From NCBI GenBank assembly GCA_020726505.1, contig JAHLEZ010000004.1, positions 1,860,001-1,924,000 of the forward strand: a DNA stretch of 64,000 bases, read 5' to 3'. How positions within the stretch are numbered: position 1 is the first letter of the stretch; every line of letters starts with the position of its first letter. Positions 12,486-23,268 of the stretch are shown one piece after another. Below the pieces are notes generated by a model. The model was not told the origin of the DNA. It worked only from the letters and a program-made list of their open reading frames with translations, and searched no databases. Position numbers and translations under genes: made by a program. Origin of the DNA: Leptodontidium sp. MPI-SDFR-AT-0119. Its lineage: Eukaryota; Ascomycota; Leotiomycetes; Helotiales; Leptodontidiaceae.

Positions 12486-13517
12486 CGTGAGAGGATGGAG
12501 TAATGAACGTGAAAGATGGAGAGGGGATGAGAGAGAAAAGGAAAGAGGAAAGGGAAACTGGGATCAAGCCTCTTCAAGTACTTTCCTTTCCTTTCCTTTC
12601 CCATCCCATGCCCCTCCAATTCCCACAAAAAACATGTATCACCACACTCATCAATCAGTCCAGACAGTCCAGACTCTAAACAGAGACAAAGAGGTCCAGA
12701 ACCCAACGCCCCCAAAAAACCCACTCACTTTTTAAACTTTACGCTTTCCTTCAGATAAAGTGCCTTTACCTCCCACAAATTTGAAATACAGGCAAATAAG
12801 ATTACAACCCCTCGTACGCCTAGCGGTTGTTTCGCGGCTCCGCGCCTCGCCTCGCATAGTCGGTCAGGGGCTCGCTTCGGAAATTAAGCATTACCCAGGT
12901 ACCTAGGTAAACCATGGGACGGGAGTGTTGAAATCAGACCAGGCTCCAGCAGCGGGCTGAGTTGGTTTTGGTTTCAGCTTCAGCTTGAGCGGAAGATGCC
13001 TCTCTGGTGTGTGACACCAAATTTGCCATCTTGCTTCCTTCTTCCGAACCGTTTAATCAAAATCGAAATATCGGAACATTTTCGGAAGTAGTGAAACGTG
13101 ATGTGACTTTATGTGAAAACGTGACCTCGAAAGAAGAAAAAGATCAACAAAACAATTATACCCCACAAAACTCACCTGTGATCGTTCACTTCAAGAGGTA
13201 GGTAAATGGAAAATAAAAATGAAAGAGAAAAAACCGTGATTTAAATGGGAAAAAAGCCCCAAATCCTTTGGGAGGAAAAATCGCTATGACCGTCTATACA
13301 AAAATATATCCCAAAAAAAACTAGCATAATCCATTTACCGATCGGTATCCTCGCGCAATGCATCCATCCATCCGTCCGCTTCTAGCCAAACACGCTTGAC
13401 GGGTATGCACGGTTCGTTCGTTCATATTAGACTCGTTAAATCCGTAAACATCATCCACCTACTCATGACCACCATACCAAAAAAAAATCACCACACAAGC
13501 ACAAACACCATTCATAA
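12486..13517. other. Spacer with CTTTC microsatellite
   Basis: Upstream DNA of the expansin-like gene and 3' flank of the Zn2Cys6 gene. It holds a short run of CTTTC repeats near 12580-12603 and A/T-rich stretches near 13200-13330. No coding region is seen. Confidence 0.5.
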
Positions 13518-15984
13518 TCAAAACCCCTCCTCCCTCGCACGCGCACCATAACTCCCCGGCGGCGCCGAATAAGCCTCATAACCACCCGCACTCCCCCCAC
13601 TCGAGCTAACACTCGTGCTTGGGCTGGCAAGACCACTCTTCATATTGAGGCCCGTATCCGTATCGACATCTCGATCAACATAACTGCCCACACTACCATC
13701 GCCCCTATCCCTCGCAGCACCGATACCAAAACCGCCTCCGTTGCTGTTATACCCGTAGCCGTAGCCCTCAGCTATACTCCTCTGTCTCTGGGTGCCGCCG
13801 AGATTCTCGCTCTCGCTGCCCACACGACTCAGCGCCGGTTTCTCAGGGAGGGATTTCAGGAGTCCCGTTGAGGTATCTAGCATTCCCATAGCGAATTCGG
13901 TGAGTCTGGCATTGCCGCCTCCTTCGGCTCCACCGCCTTTGGAGGATACGCCTAGCGTCCAGCGATATTCGCCTAGGCGCCTTCGGTACCATTCTGCTTC
14001 TTCCCTGCCTGGTGCTGTGGCCCATAGGAGGGAGCCGAAAGTGCCTATGAGCGCAAAGTTGGTCTTGGAGGCGAAATACCAGAAGGAGCGGAGGTGGGTT
14101 GTGTTAAGACGGTTGACGAAGTCCATGGCGGAAATCAGGCGGGTTTTGGCGGCGCTTCGGCAGATGTGTACGATGTAGGGGTCGAGAGCTGGTTTTGAGT
14201 TTGGTGATGTGGGAGATGACGCGCTGGTGCCTGTAGAGGAGAGGGAGCGGATGATGCGGCGGTGGAGAGTTATTTCTGTGGCGAAGTAGGCGAGGTGGAG
14301 GAAACCCGTTGAGCAGAGCTTGTTGCTGTTTGGTGTTGAAGAGGAGGAATCCATGCGTAGACATTGGGGAAGAGCAGCAAACCATTCTTTGAGCTTCAGT
14401 TGCACGGGTTTGGCTAGTTGGAGAACGAGATGTGTTCCTTGCGGACCGGCTTGAGTGACGGCTGCCATGGCCTGCAGCGTGTAGAATGTGTCGAGGACTT
14501 CGGATAGGATCTGAGACAGAATAATCATCTGAGTGAAAAGGAGACGACCATGTTCGTACTCAGCACTCTCCTCGACATCTGATTCGTCGAATTCGACGTC
14601 AGGGAAATCATTTGGAGAGAGAGGTTGGACCGCCCAATTGGAAGCGAAAATGTGAGATGGTCGACCGTGAACCAGTGACCCCCACTTGTCTTGCATGTAC
14701 AACGCCCACGCGAGACGTTTTCTCAATCCACGCTCCCAGGGAGGGATCTTCCAATTAGAGCAATCGAGATGTAATCCCAGTTCCTGACCAATGGCTACCA
14801 ATTGAGCCGTGGGTGCCCATTGATCGCCCTCAGGTCGCTGGGAAAGTAGTAAGCCGGCTTGGACCGTGGAAAGCTTCGGTCTGTACATTGCATCTGCCAA
14901 GGTAACTCTCGCCAGCCTCTCGAGTTCCTCGATATCGGGTTTGGGAACATTGACGAGCTCTTCGCTGTGATCCCACCAGTTGATAGCTAAAATATACACC
15001 GCCGCCAGAATCGGAGGAGAAAATTCGCGGTAAGAACGGTTGTACTTTTCGTAGAAAACGACTTTTTGGAGAATGGGGAAATTTGGGTGAATAATTCGAA
15101 AATATAATTCGAGAAGCGCTGGTCCGTGAGGCGCAACAATATTCTCAATTGCGTCTGCATCTTCAATTACATGCTCATAGCCAGGAGTGTTGTAATCGGG
15201 AAGCATGAGGAAAGTATCCACGTCGCTGACTTTCCTCAAAGTACCTCTCGACAGTAAGCTTTCATCTTGAGGGTCGAAGGGCGATAAATCAATAAGTGAT
15301 GGCTCGAAGTCGGTTGTTGGACCAATATATTGACTGTACCGATCGTTCTGCAGTCCCAGAGTCCGTTTTAACAATGTCGGGCCACCAATGTTGGCCATTT
15401 CCTCAACTAGTGAGTTTGTCGCGCCGTTACTCGAGATACTTGACTCGGTTGGTCGTCTCCGTCTCTCGTCGGCTCTATCCGGGGATCTACAACAGACGGG
15501 GAATCAGCGGCTTGCAAACATATATAAGTACCTAGGTAGCGAACAGATACTGGGTTAAAAGTGGGCTGTGCTGCAACCCCCAAAAAATCCAGTCGCATAA
15601 AAACTTGATTGCTTACCTTCTCTTGGCCGAAGACTCTTCCTTCCCCTCGGTGTTCAGTTTTCTCTTCCTAGGCTGGGGACTCTGTACGAAAGTGCAGTCC
15701 TGGGTATGGAATTGACACAGTACACAGCTCGTCTGGCCCTCGTTAATCACACATCTGCTCTTCCTCCTCCGACACGCATCACACGGCCTATCCTTCCGAC
15801 TGCGAATGTTCGTTCCTGTTTCAGATGCTGTACTGCTCATGCTGGCCGACAAGTGAGCTCTGCCGTTGGTGTGACTTTGGCTTTGGCTGTGACTGTTGGG
15901 AGTTTCGATGGATTGTTCTGGGCGGGGCCTCCTCGCAGCTATAGCGATGGGCGCGGTCCGGGAGATAGCTATTGGTGCCGACAT
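13518..15984 (-). CDS. Zn2Cys6 transcription factor, TamA/DAL81-like
   Basis: Two exons, 15984-15617 and 15486-13518, joined in phase 2 (778 codons plus stop). The ATG at 15984 is the first in-frame ATG after an upstream stop, though the frame is open further 5'. Residues of about 67-95 form a Zn2Cys6 binuclear cluster (CDACRRRKSRC...CVLC...DC) followed by a basic stretch (PRKRKL). The middle region has the fungal-specific transcription factor fold (ELYFRIIHPNFPIL, WALYMQDKWGSLVHGRPSHI). The C-terminus is Gly/Ser-rich and disordered. The linker FVQSPQPRKRK and the YIGPTT segment remind me of TamA/DAL81, co-activators of nitrogen-source genes; this is memory, not an alignment. The encoding region is preceded by an unusually long gene-free stretch. 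Confidence 0.8.
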
Positions 15985-18929
15985 GGCGTAATGAGGCTCG
16001 ATTGGAGCTGCTGATCCGTGCCAGGTACCAGAATTCTGTGCTGGGCCGGTGACCAGCTCTGCTATCAGCGGTTGGCCTGGCCTAGGATGCGGGTTGGGGG
16101 TCTCTCTGGCTTGAGCTGCAGCAGGGAGGGGGGTTGTTGATTGTGTGCTGGGCACCGTTCCCCTGTCCTCGGAGAAGGGCGATGGCCTGTCTGTTGCTAT
16201 ACGGAGGCAAAGAATTGGGAGGGAAGGCGAAGTACCGTAGCAGGCTTAGTGTTCCAGTTGATAGGTGGGCTATAAAGAACAAGTCCAGCAGATAGATAGA
16301 GATCTGACTGGTCCAGGCACGGTACAGTACGGTACAGGACAGTACAATAGGTGGGAGATGTCGCTATCTTCTCCCCACTCTCTCACTGTCGCTCTCTCAG
16401 CAAGTATCCTGTCCTGTCCTATCCAGGGCGGGCAGGCGGGCGGAAGCTTATCTGCAGACGAGACGAGGTCTACAGGCAAGAAGGAGGTAAGGTATGAATG
16501 GTTGGGTGTTGGGTCTACAGATAGTGATATCAGCAAGCGTATAGATAAAAGATAAGAGAAATATGGAAGAGGCCAGCCAGCCAGCCAGCCAGCCAGTAAT
16601 CCACTCTGGGGAGTGGAGGGGAGTCTGATCTGAGCCCAGGCCGGTCAAGCCACAGTAACGGTACGGTACCTTTTTATATATCTGACAGTTTCTTTCTTTT
16701 CTTTTCTTTTCTTCGGTTCTTTGTTTCTAGAGTACCCAGAGTAGTAGACTGCGGAGATGCTTGTCTCGCTCGCTCGTCAACTCAGTGCCTACTGTCACTT
16801 TCCCAGGACCCAGCTAAAGATTGAAGGAGAATGAGATGATGGTTGCTTTTCGCCGTCATTGAGCTGGCTACAGTAGGTGGTGGTATGTAGTGATCAAGCC
16901 TGGGGGGAAAAACCCTCGCGGTAGGTAGGTATATCACTCAGAGGCAGATCTGCAGCAGAATGCACCAGGGCATCTGATCGGATCGGATCTGACCAGATCT
17001 GCTGGTGTTCTTTCTTCCTGCAGGGCTCTAGAAAGCCGTTGAAGAATGCTGACTGGATGAGGTGAGAGGCGTTCGGAGGGTGCTGTGCGTGGGGAAGATG
17101 CTGGCTGCTGGCTGCTGCGAGCTTCCGTGTGTTATTTTCTGGCAGTTGCAGTTGCAGTTGCAGTCAGTTGAAGTTACGGAGGCAGTGAAAGATGGATGCA
17201 AGGCAGAAGGTTGAAAGATAAGCTTGCAGATAGATAGCAGATGGAGTTGATAGGTATGAAATGCATGATATCAATCAAAGAATAATCGATACACTAAAAG
17301 GCCCTCGCATCCAATCAAATGCAATCCATCCAATCCAAGCATGCCGTACAGTACCGTACCTCGCATCTCCATCGCCATCGCCCATCCATCGATCCATCCA
17401 TCTGTCTGCCGGTGATACAGCGTCAGCGGGGCAGACTATCCTGGTGCTGGTGCTGGTGCTGATGCTGATGCTGGTGCTGGTGCAATGCTGGACATCCATT
17501 CTAACCCATCGCAGCCCATCACTGCCCATCGCTCCCCCATAACTCTCCCGCCCTACTCGTGATTCTGCGCTTCCCATGCTTCAAACCGTCTTTCCATGAC
17601 ACCAGCAAACCCTCACCGCAGCAATTCGGTACGTAATAAACACCCAATCCCCCCTCCTACTGGCCCCCCCTCTGTACGACCGAAGCACCCAAGCGAAACC
17701 GAACAAGGCTCAAGGCTCAAGGCTCTCTCTCTCCGGCTTCATAAAATCCAAATTCTCACCACTCATCGCCGCGTTCCTTATCGCGCTGTCGGGACTATCT
17801 CCTCCTCAACTCCACACCCCATCGTCAACATCCGATCAGACTTCGCTCGTGTGTATCGTGCATCTGCACGCTGCAAGAGACCCTGCAAGAGCCCTGCAAG
17901 CCCACCACCACACCTTGGCTAAAAAAAAAGATTCAGGGTTCATATGTGGGGTTTTGACGTCCTCAACGATCGGTAATTCCCACGATAACTACGTATGTGC
18001 GTGTGAACCCCTGTAGTGCCTTGGAATTGGGTAACAGCTTCCATTGCGCGCGCTCTGGTTGGACGGACGCTTTCTCCCTTGAGGCTGGACTGGAGATGGG
18101 GCGGGGGACCCGCGCTGGCATGTGCGATGTGCATCAGCAGAGACAAGGGCTAGAGGGTGGGAGTTAGGTAATATCAGATTAGAAATGTCTTTCCGTTTGG
18201 AATTTGTTTGTGTAAAAGCTTTTGGATGGATGGATTGCTGGGATGGGAAGGGAGAAGCTTGCGAAAGAACGTGAAGGCGGTGAGGATTGTGAGAGAGGGA
18301 GAAAACGGTGATGCTGGCTTGTGATTTATGTCAACATGTGAAGGTTGCGGTTGGGTCTGATAAGTAATCAATATAGAAACTCGTGTGAGGATGAAAGAAA
18401 AAAAGAGAAAAATTACAATTGCAGAAAAAAATCATTGCTTGGCTGAAGAAATCAATCTCACGGAGTGACGGAATCCTCCTCCGATTCGCTTGAGCCCCTG
18501 AATATCATGGACGATGAATATGAGAAATGATTAAAAACCACCAATGATAATCGCAGAATCAATTCTAGACAGCTGCCATCATCGCGTGCTTACCAGTGGA
18601 CTTGAGATGCAAGATCAAATCATGTTGTTGATGTGTGCATCGTGGAAAGGCTTCATAGAAGCCCCCGAAGCTTGACCGCCTCGGCTAATTTTCAGGGGTT
18701 CAAATTGGGGGCCGCGACTCGCCTGACAATTCGCCAATCTTGTTGACAACTCCATAATGGAGGCCAAATATCAAATGTCCAATAGATATCTAATAATTCT
18801 TGAAAGTATGGTAAACTACAGCAATAGGGTCTCTGCTTTGTCTCGCGGTCTTTGTTTACTTCATATAGCTTCAGGCTTATATTGAAGTCTTGACGTTAAG
18901 TAAGTATAACAATATTTTCATTTGCTCCC
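15985..18929. other. Long, repeat-rich upstream region of the Zn2Cys6 gene
   Basis: Nearly 3 kb without a recognisable gene. It contains short tandem runs: CCAG units at 16571-16596, TTTTC units near 16690-16710, TTGCAG units at 17147-17166 and CTGGTG/CTGATG units near 17440-17485. Most of it lies immediately upstream of the regulator gene and is probably promoter plus a long 5' leader. The part beyond about 18.3 kb is 3' flank of the amidase fusion. Confidence 0.5.
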
Positions 18930-21222
18930 TCACAACCCATCCACCTCACCATCCAAATCATCTAACCAATCCTCCCACCCACCAACCAGCCTCAACAACT
19001 CCCTATCAAACCCCATCCCCGCCAAAACCGTAATTCCAATCGGCAACTCCACCTTCCCTTCCCCTCCCTCCCCATCCACCTTGTACCTCCCCGACGGAAC
19101 CGCCACACCCACCAAATCAAGCACATTCCCAAAATGCGCAAAAGCGCCCAACCTACCATTAATCGCAACCGGATCCCCCTCTACCTCCCTAATCGTCGGA
19201 TGCCACGGCGTCGTCGGCACAACCAGGACCGTAATCTCATCAACCCCCTTCTCAACCTCCTCCTCGAGCGTTAGAATCCCTCTCACCTTCCTCACATACT
19301 CTACCTGCTTGTGCAGATCCCGAAAAACATCCACAGCGCTCGTTGTCTTTGCTCTGTCCACCACGCTCTCGAAGACTTCCCGCGTCACGGGGTGCAGGAG
19401 TTGTTTATTCGCTTCGAACCACCCCTCAGGGAAGATGGTCATACGTTCGAGTACGAAGGAACTGTTATACAGTAACTCGTTCGCGGCTTGGAAGGGTATC
19501 CAGTCTATCTCGACGAGTTCCCCGCCGTGTTTCTCGATTGAGGCGATGATTTGCGCGAACATTTTACGGTAGGTCGGACTACATATCTCGAGAGCGCTTG
19601 CAGGAGGGACGCCGAAGCGGAAGCGGAGCTGTTGTTGCGATTGTTTCTGAGTTTGAGGAGGTATCCGGATCTGAGAGGGTAATTTTGCGAAGAAATCACC
19701 CTCATCAAATCCCCGACATACATCCCAGACTCGCTCCGCATCCGCGATATTAGTAGTCAGGAAAGATACACAATCATGATGTAAACAAGCCGGGGAAACT
19801 CCTCGCGCGGAAACCGTTCCCTTCGTAGGTTTGAATCCCACAAGGCCGTTGAAGAGAGCTGGTACACGTATCGAGCCAGCTGTGTCGCTTCCGAGAGAGA
19901 AGGAGACCAGACCTTCGCTCACGCTCACAGCACTCCCGCTGCTGGAACCGCCCACGATATGGGATTTGCTGAATGTGGAGTGGAGAGTCCCGTATGCGCT
20001 GCGGCAGCCTGTCATGCCTGTGGCGAGTTGTTCCATGTTCGTCTTGCCAATGAAGAGAGCACCTGCGTCGATGCAATGTTGATACACCGGAGCTGAGACG
20101 TTGGGTGTGAAAGCTAGAGCGGGACAGCCGGTTGTGGTTGGGATATTGGCGATGTTTATGCTATCCTTGACGCTGAATGGGACACCCCAGAGTGGAGGGC
20201 GATTATTCGCGTCAGGCCACTTCGTGTAGAGCTCATTCGCGGCGCGCATTACCTCGCCGAGCGGTTGGAGATGGATCCAGACGGATGGTTGAATGGATTT
20301 ATACGCTTCTATCCGATCGTAGACTGCTTGGATGACATGTTGAGGCTTGATACCTGCGTCGTAGTCTAGCATCAAACTCGAGATATTCAGACTTGAATCC
20401 CAGCGATCCATATCTGAATCCTCGGGCGTCTTTAACATCCCTACTTCTTCGTAGATGTTCTGTCCTCCATCTGGACCATTCCCAGGAAGAACCATCGATA
20501 ACCCATCTAGAGCCACGAAACCCAGTCGTCGGTAGAGAGACGACGCTGCGATTGTGCTCTCGAGATATACTGGGAGATTATCCACGTTCGCTTTTTCAAC
20601 ACCCCATTTACTCAACATACTCCCAACACCACGACCTTGATGTTCCGGCAGCGTTCCGACAAACGTCAGACCTACCAAGTATTAGCCATTAACTCCCTAC
20701 GTACCTACCTACCTAATTCCATTTCCCACCAAGCCATCTGCCCAAGCAAATATTGATAGACAATTCCCCACTCCAAAACCTCCCAAATATGCCTTAAATA
20801 AGGATTCAGGACTCACGATAACACCTCCCCCCACCCAAAACCCTCTCCATAGCCTCCTCCGCAAGGTCATGATACCTATCCAACCACTCCGTTCTGCAAT
20901 CCTCGTGCCACGTGACGCCCTCATGCAACACCACCTTCTCCTCCCCCTCCTTCCTCGGCAGATCCCACTTCGCGAACCCAATAACCTGCTCCTCCTCTCC
21001 TCCCTCTAGCTCCGTGTCCCTCACGACCAAGATCGCCTTCGCATCTTGCCTGTTCTGGATGGCGTGGAGTGTTTCCTGGGCGAGGATTGTGTGGAGGGCT
21101 GCGAGGGAGGCGGGAGTGGGGAATTGGGCGTGTAGGAGCGGGTTGGTGTTGAATGCTGCGAGGTGGATTGTTGCGATATGGTCTGCGTCTGAGGGGCTTG
21201 CTGGGCGGAGTTGGAGGACCAT
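18930..21222 (-). CDS. GNAT acetyltransferase-amidase fusion, amidase half allophanate hydrolase-like
   Basis: Two exons, 21222-20817 and 20671-18930, joined in phase 1 (715 codons plus stop). The join lies inside the N-terminal GNAT domain (residues of about 1-195), whose acetyl-CoA loop reads HQGRGVGSML and is followed by ASSLYRRLGF. From about residue 240 it is an amidase-signature enzyme: catalytic Lys in FSVKDSIN, cis-Ser in GGSSSGSA, nucleophile Ser in GSDTAGSIRVPA. The segments LVGFKPTKGTVSARGVSPAC and NVLDLVGVAVPSG, plus DPVAINGRLG, are characteristic of the amidase domain of allophanate hydrolase (AtzF/DUR1,2 type). The C-terminal domain of AtzF and the biotin carboxylase part of urea amidolyase are absent. 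No internal start or stop separates the halves. The substrate is unknown. Confidence 0.85.
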
Positions 21223-21921
21223 TTTGGAAGTAAGTATTCTGAGCTGGGAAAGTCGTTGTTGATGGTGATGGACGGTTTGATGTTGTCAGTCGTTGTTGGA
21301 TTGGGGAGTTTTGCCGAGGGGTGTTTCCCGATACTTGTTTATATTCGCTGCTGTCCCGGGTGAAGTTTGTGAAAATCAATCTTGTTTACTGAGAACTGTC
21401 CACCTGAGTGTTTGGTGGTTTCTTTCTTTGCTTGAAAGAGAAATAACTCGCAAATCAGTAGTTGATAACTGCCATCACGTGACAATACATCTCCATTTGC
21501 CATCTAGATGGATTGAGGTTGAGTGTGTAGGTATGTAAGTATGTAGGTACAGATGCAGCCCGAACGTAGAGGCCTGCTACTTCCCGAGACTTATTAGAAG
21601 TCATTCTATACAGATACCTATACTAAATCGACCTACGAAGAAGGAAAAATCCACAAAGTGGAAGGCAGTTTTGGGTATTGGACCCGACCGCAACTAAAAG
21701 GCTGAACACAGCTTGCCTGAAATTTGGTGAGTAGAACATCACACTGCGGGTATCAATAATACTCCTAAGTAAATCCAATGCCCTGCTCACAACGAAGACA
21801 AAACAAAACGAGACAAACTTTCAACTGTTTCAGGTTTCACCAGCTTGGATCACCCCTCACTAAGATCTCCAACTAGATCGCACGAAAGGCTCTCACCTAG
21901 GGATTCCCATTAGCGCCCCCC
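21223..21921. other. Spacer upstream of the fusion gene
   Basis: Upstream DNA of the GNAT-amidase gene. Only non-conserved short frames are present. Confidence 0.5.
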
Positions 21922-22115
21922 TCAAGTCAAGTATCTGAACCTCTGACTCTGATCTCCAAGCGTCCTGACATCAATATACTCCTCGTGATCAACAGTACCA
22001 TGAGCCCTACCCGTCTTCCTATTCTTAGAGTCGAATTTAAAATGAAGCCCCAAAGCAAGCAGGACGACTAATCAAGTAAATCCAGCACCTAGGGAGTAGC
22101 TAAGGACGTATCCAA
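21922..22115 (-). pseudogene. Decayed tail of an MFS transporter (allantoate-permease-like)
   Basis: On the minus strand, a TTTTAG acceptor near 22115 is followed by LGYVLSYSLGAGFT, then a TGA (22074-22072), then a second hydrophobic stretch, VVLLALGLHF, a charged tail with DSKNRKTG and RTLGDQSQRFRYLT, and a stop at 21922. The last transmembrane helix followed by an ENKRRD-like stretch and a FRY ending is typical of the Dal5-type anion:cation symporter branch of the MFS. The in-frame TGA sits where Trp would be expected. I could not find the rest of the transporter upstream, so this is a fragment. Confidence 0.5.
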
Positions 22116-23268
22116 GGCTAAAACGAAATGAAGGTTAGTTAATGCACTTCATGAGTTATCGAAGATTGGATTGGGTTAGAGGGTAGTCACAGAGCAATCT
22201 TCAGGAACACAGCAGTGCTGAGCAGAGATGGCTAATGTGAAGCTAAGATTGAAGATCTTAATCAATGAAAGATAGGTAGAGAGGTATATTTCTCATCAGG
22301 GCATCGTCGTTGTACTAGGAAGATATTGAAAGCAGTGAGGTGTTCTTTACTCCATATAGAAAGAAGAAAGTGAGAACACTCGACCTATACCCGCGGGAAT
22401 AGCCCTAGATTTCCCCAGGTCTCAGACTGTTTGGAGTGTGGGGAAAGGAAGCGGCCTCGGTGGCCAAAGCTGGGAAGACAGGATCAACAAGCGTAAGCGA
22501 GCCCCTTTCCACATTCGCCTACTATACCTTCGTGACGTTCCGTATTTTGGCAATATTTCCATCCAGGCTGTGGGCACACCAAGAACAAAGACGTAGTAGG
22601 TAGAGGTGAAAACCTTTGCTCGGATCCAAGCAACCTGCGATGCCGCGACGAAGGACTCGGCATCTTCGTCCTCGAACCAATTCTCCAATCCTCGGCCGAG
22701 ACGAAGCCATCGCCAGAGCGAAGGAATTCGTTCGTGAGATCGTATCGGTGTCATCGTCCTCGAAGAGCTCCCAGGTCAAGACACCGTGCGAAAAGTCGTT
22801 GAGGAGGTCGGGGCACCGGTCTTGCTAACATTATCGAGGGGGTTGAAAGAAGGAGAACTTCTCAACCAAAGATCTTGCTGAGTTAAGCTGGGATTCTGCA
22901 CTACTGCATATCCTTGGACCTTGGTAGCCCTAAGCCGAGAAGTATTCGTGAGAATATGGAGAATCTGAAGAAGAGGATGGCGGTTAAGGCTCCGCCAGCG
23001 ATTCTGAGCTATTCCGAGGTTTGTGAAAGTGTGGGCTTTAATAAGTATTGAGCGAAAGGAGGCACAAGTTTGAGAAGCTTTATAAGTGGGGAACGAACGG
23101 AACGAATAGGACAAATGGCACAAAGTGACGATGATGTAGTCTATCTCAAATATTCTAATAGTAAGGCAGTTGACAAATATTGCCTGAACTCCGACCCCTA
23201 ATACCAATCTAGAACGCCAATCTACATGCTCATTATCCATAAGTCAACACTAGCCAACAACTAGCTCC
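22116..23268. other. Unassigned region, possible gene debris
   Basis: Overlapping open frames of 80-150 codons exist on the minus strand (22422-23240) but none shows a family I recognise, and no set of splice sites joins them convincingly. It may hold the eroded 5' part of the transporter fragment. Confidence 0.35.

Noticed and set aside
15985..16155. 5' extension of the Zn2Cys6 frame to 16155
   Set aside because: The frame is open, but the codon at 16155 is GTG, and there is no ATG between the upstream stop and 15984.
22422..23240. Minus-strand open frames of 85-154 codons
   Set aside because: No family resemblance and no consistent splice joins; kept only as an unassigned region.
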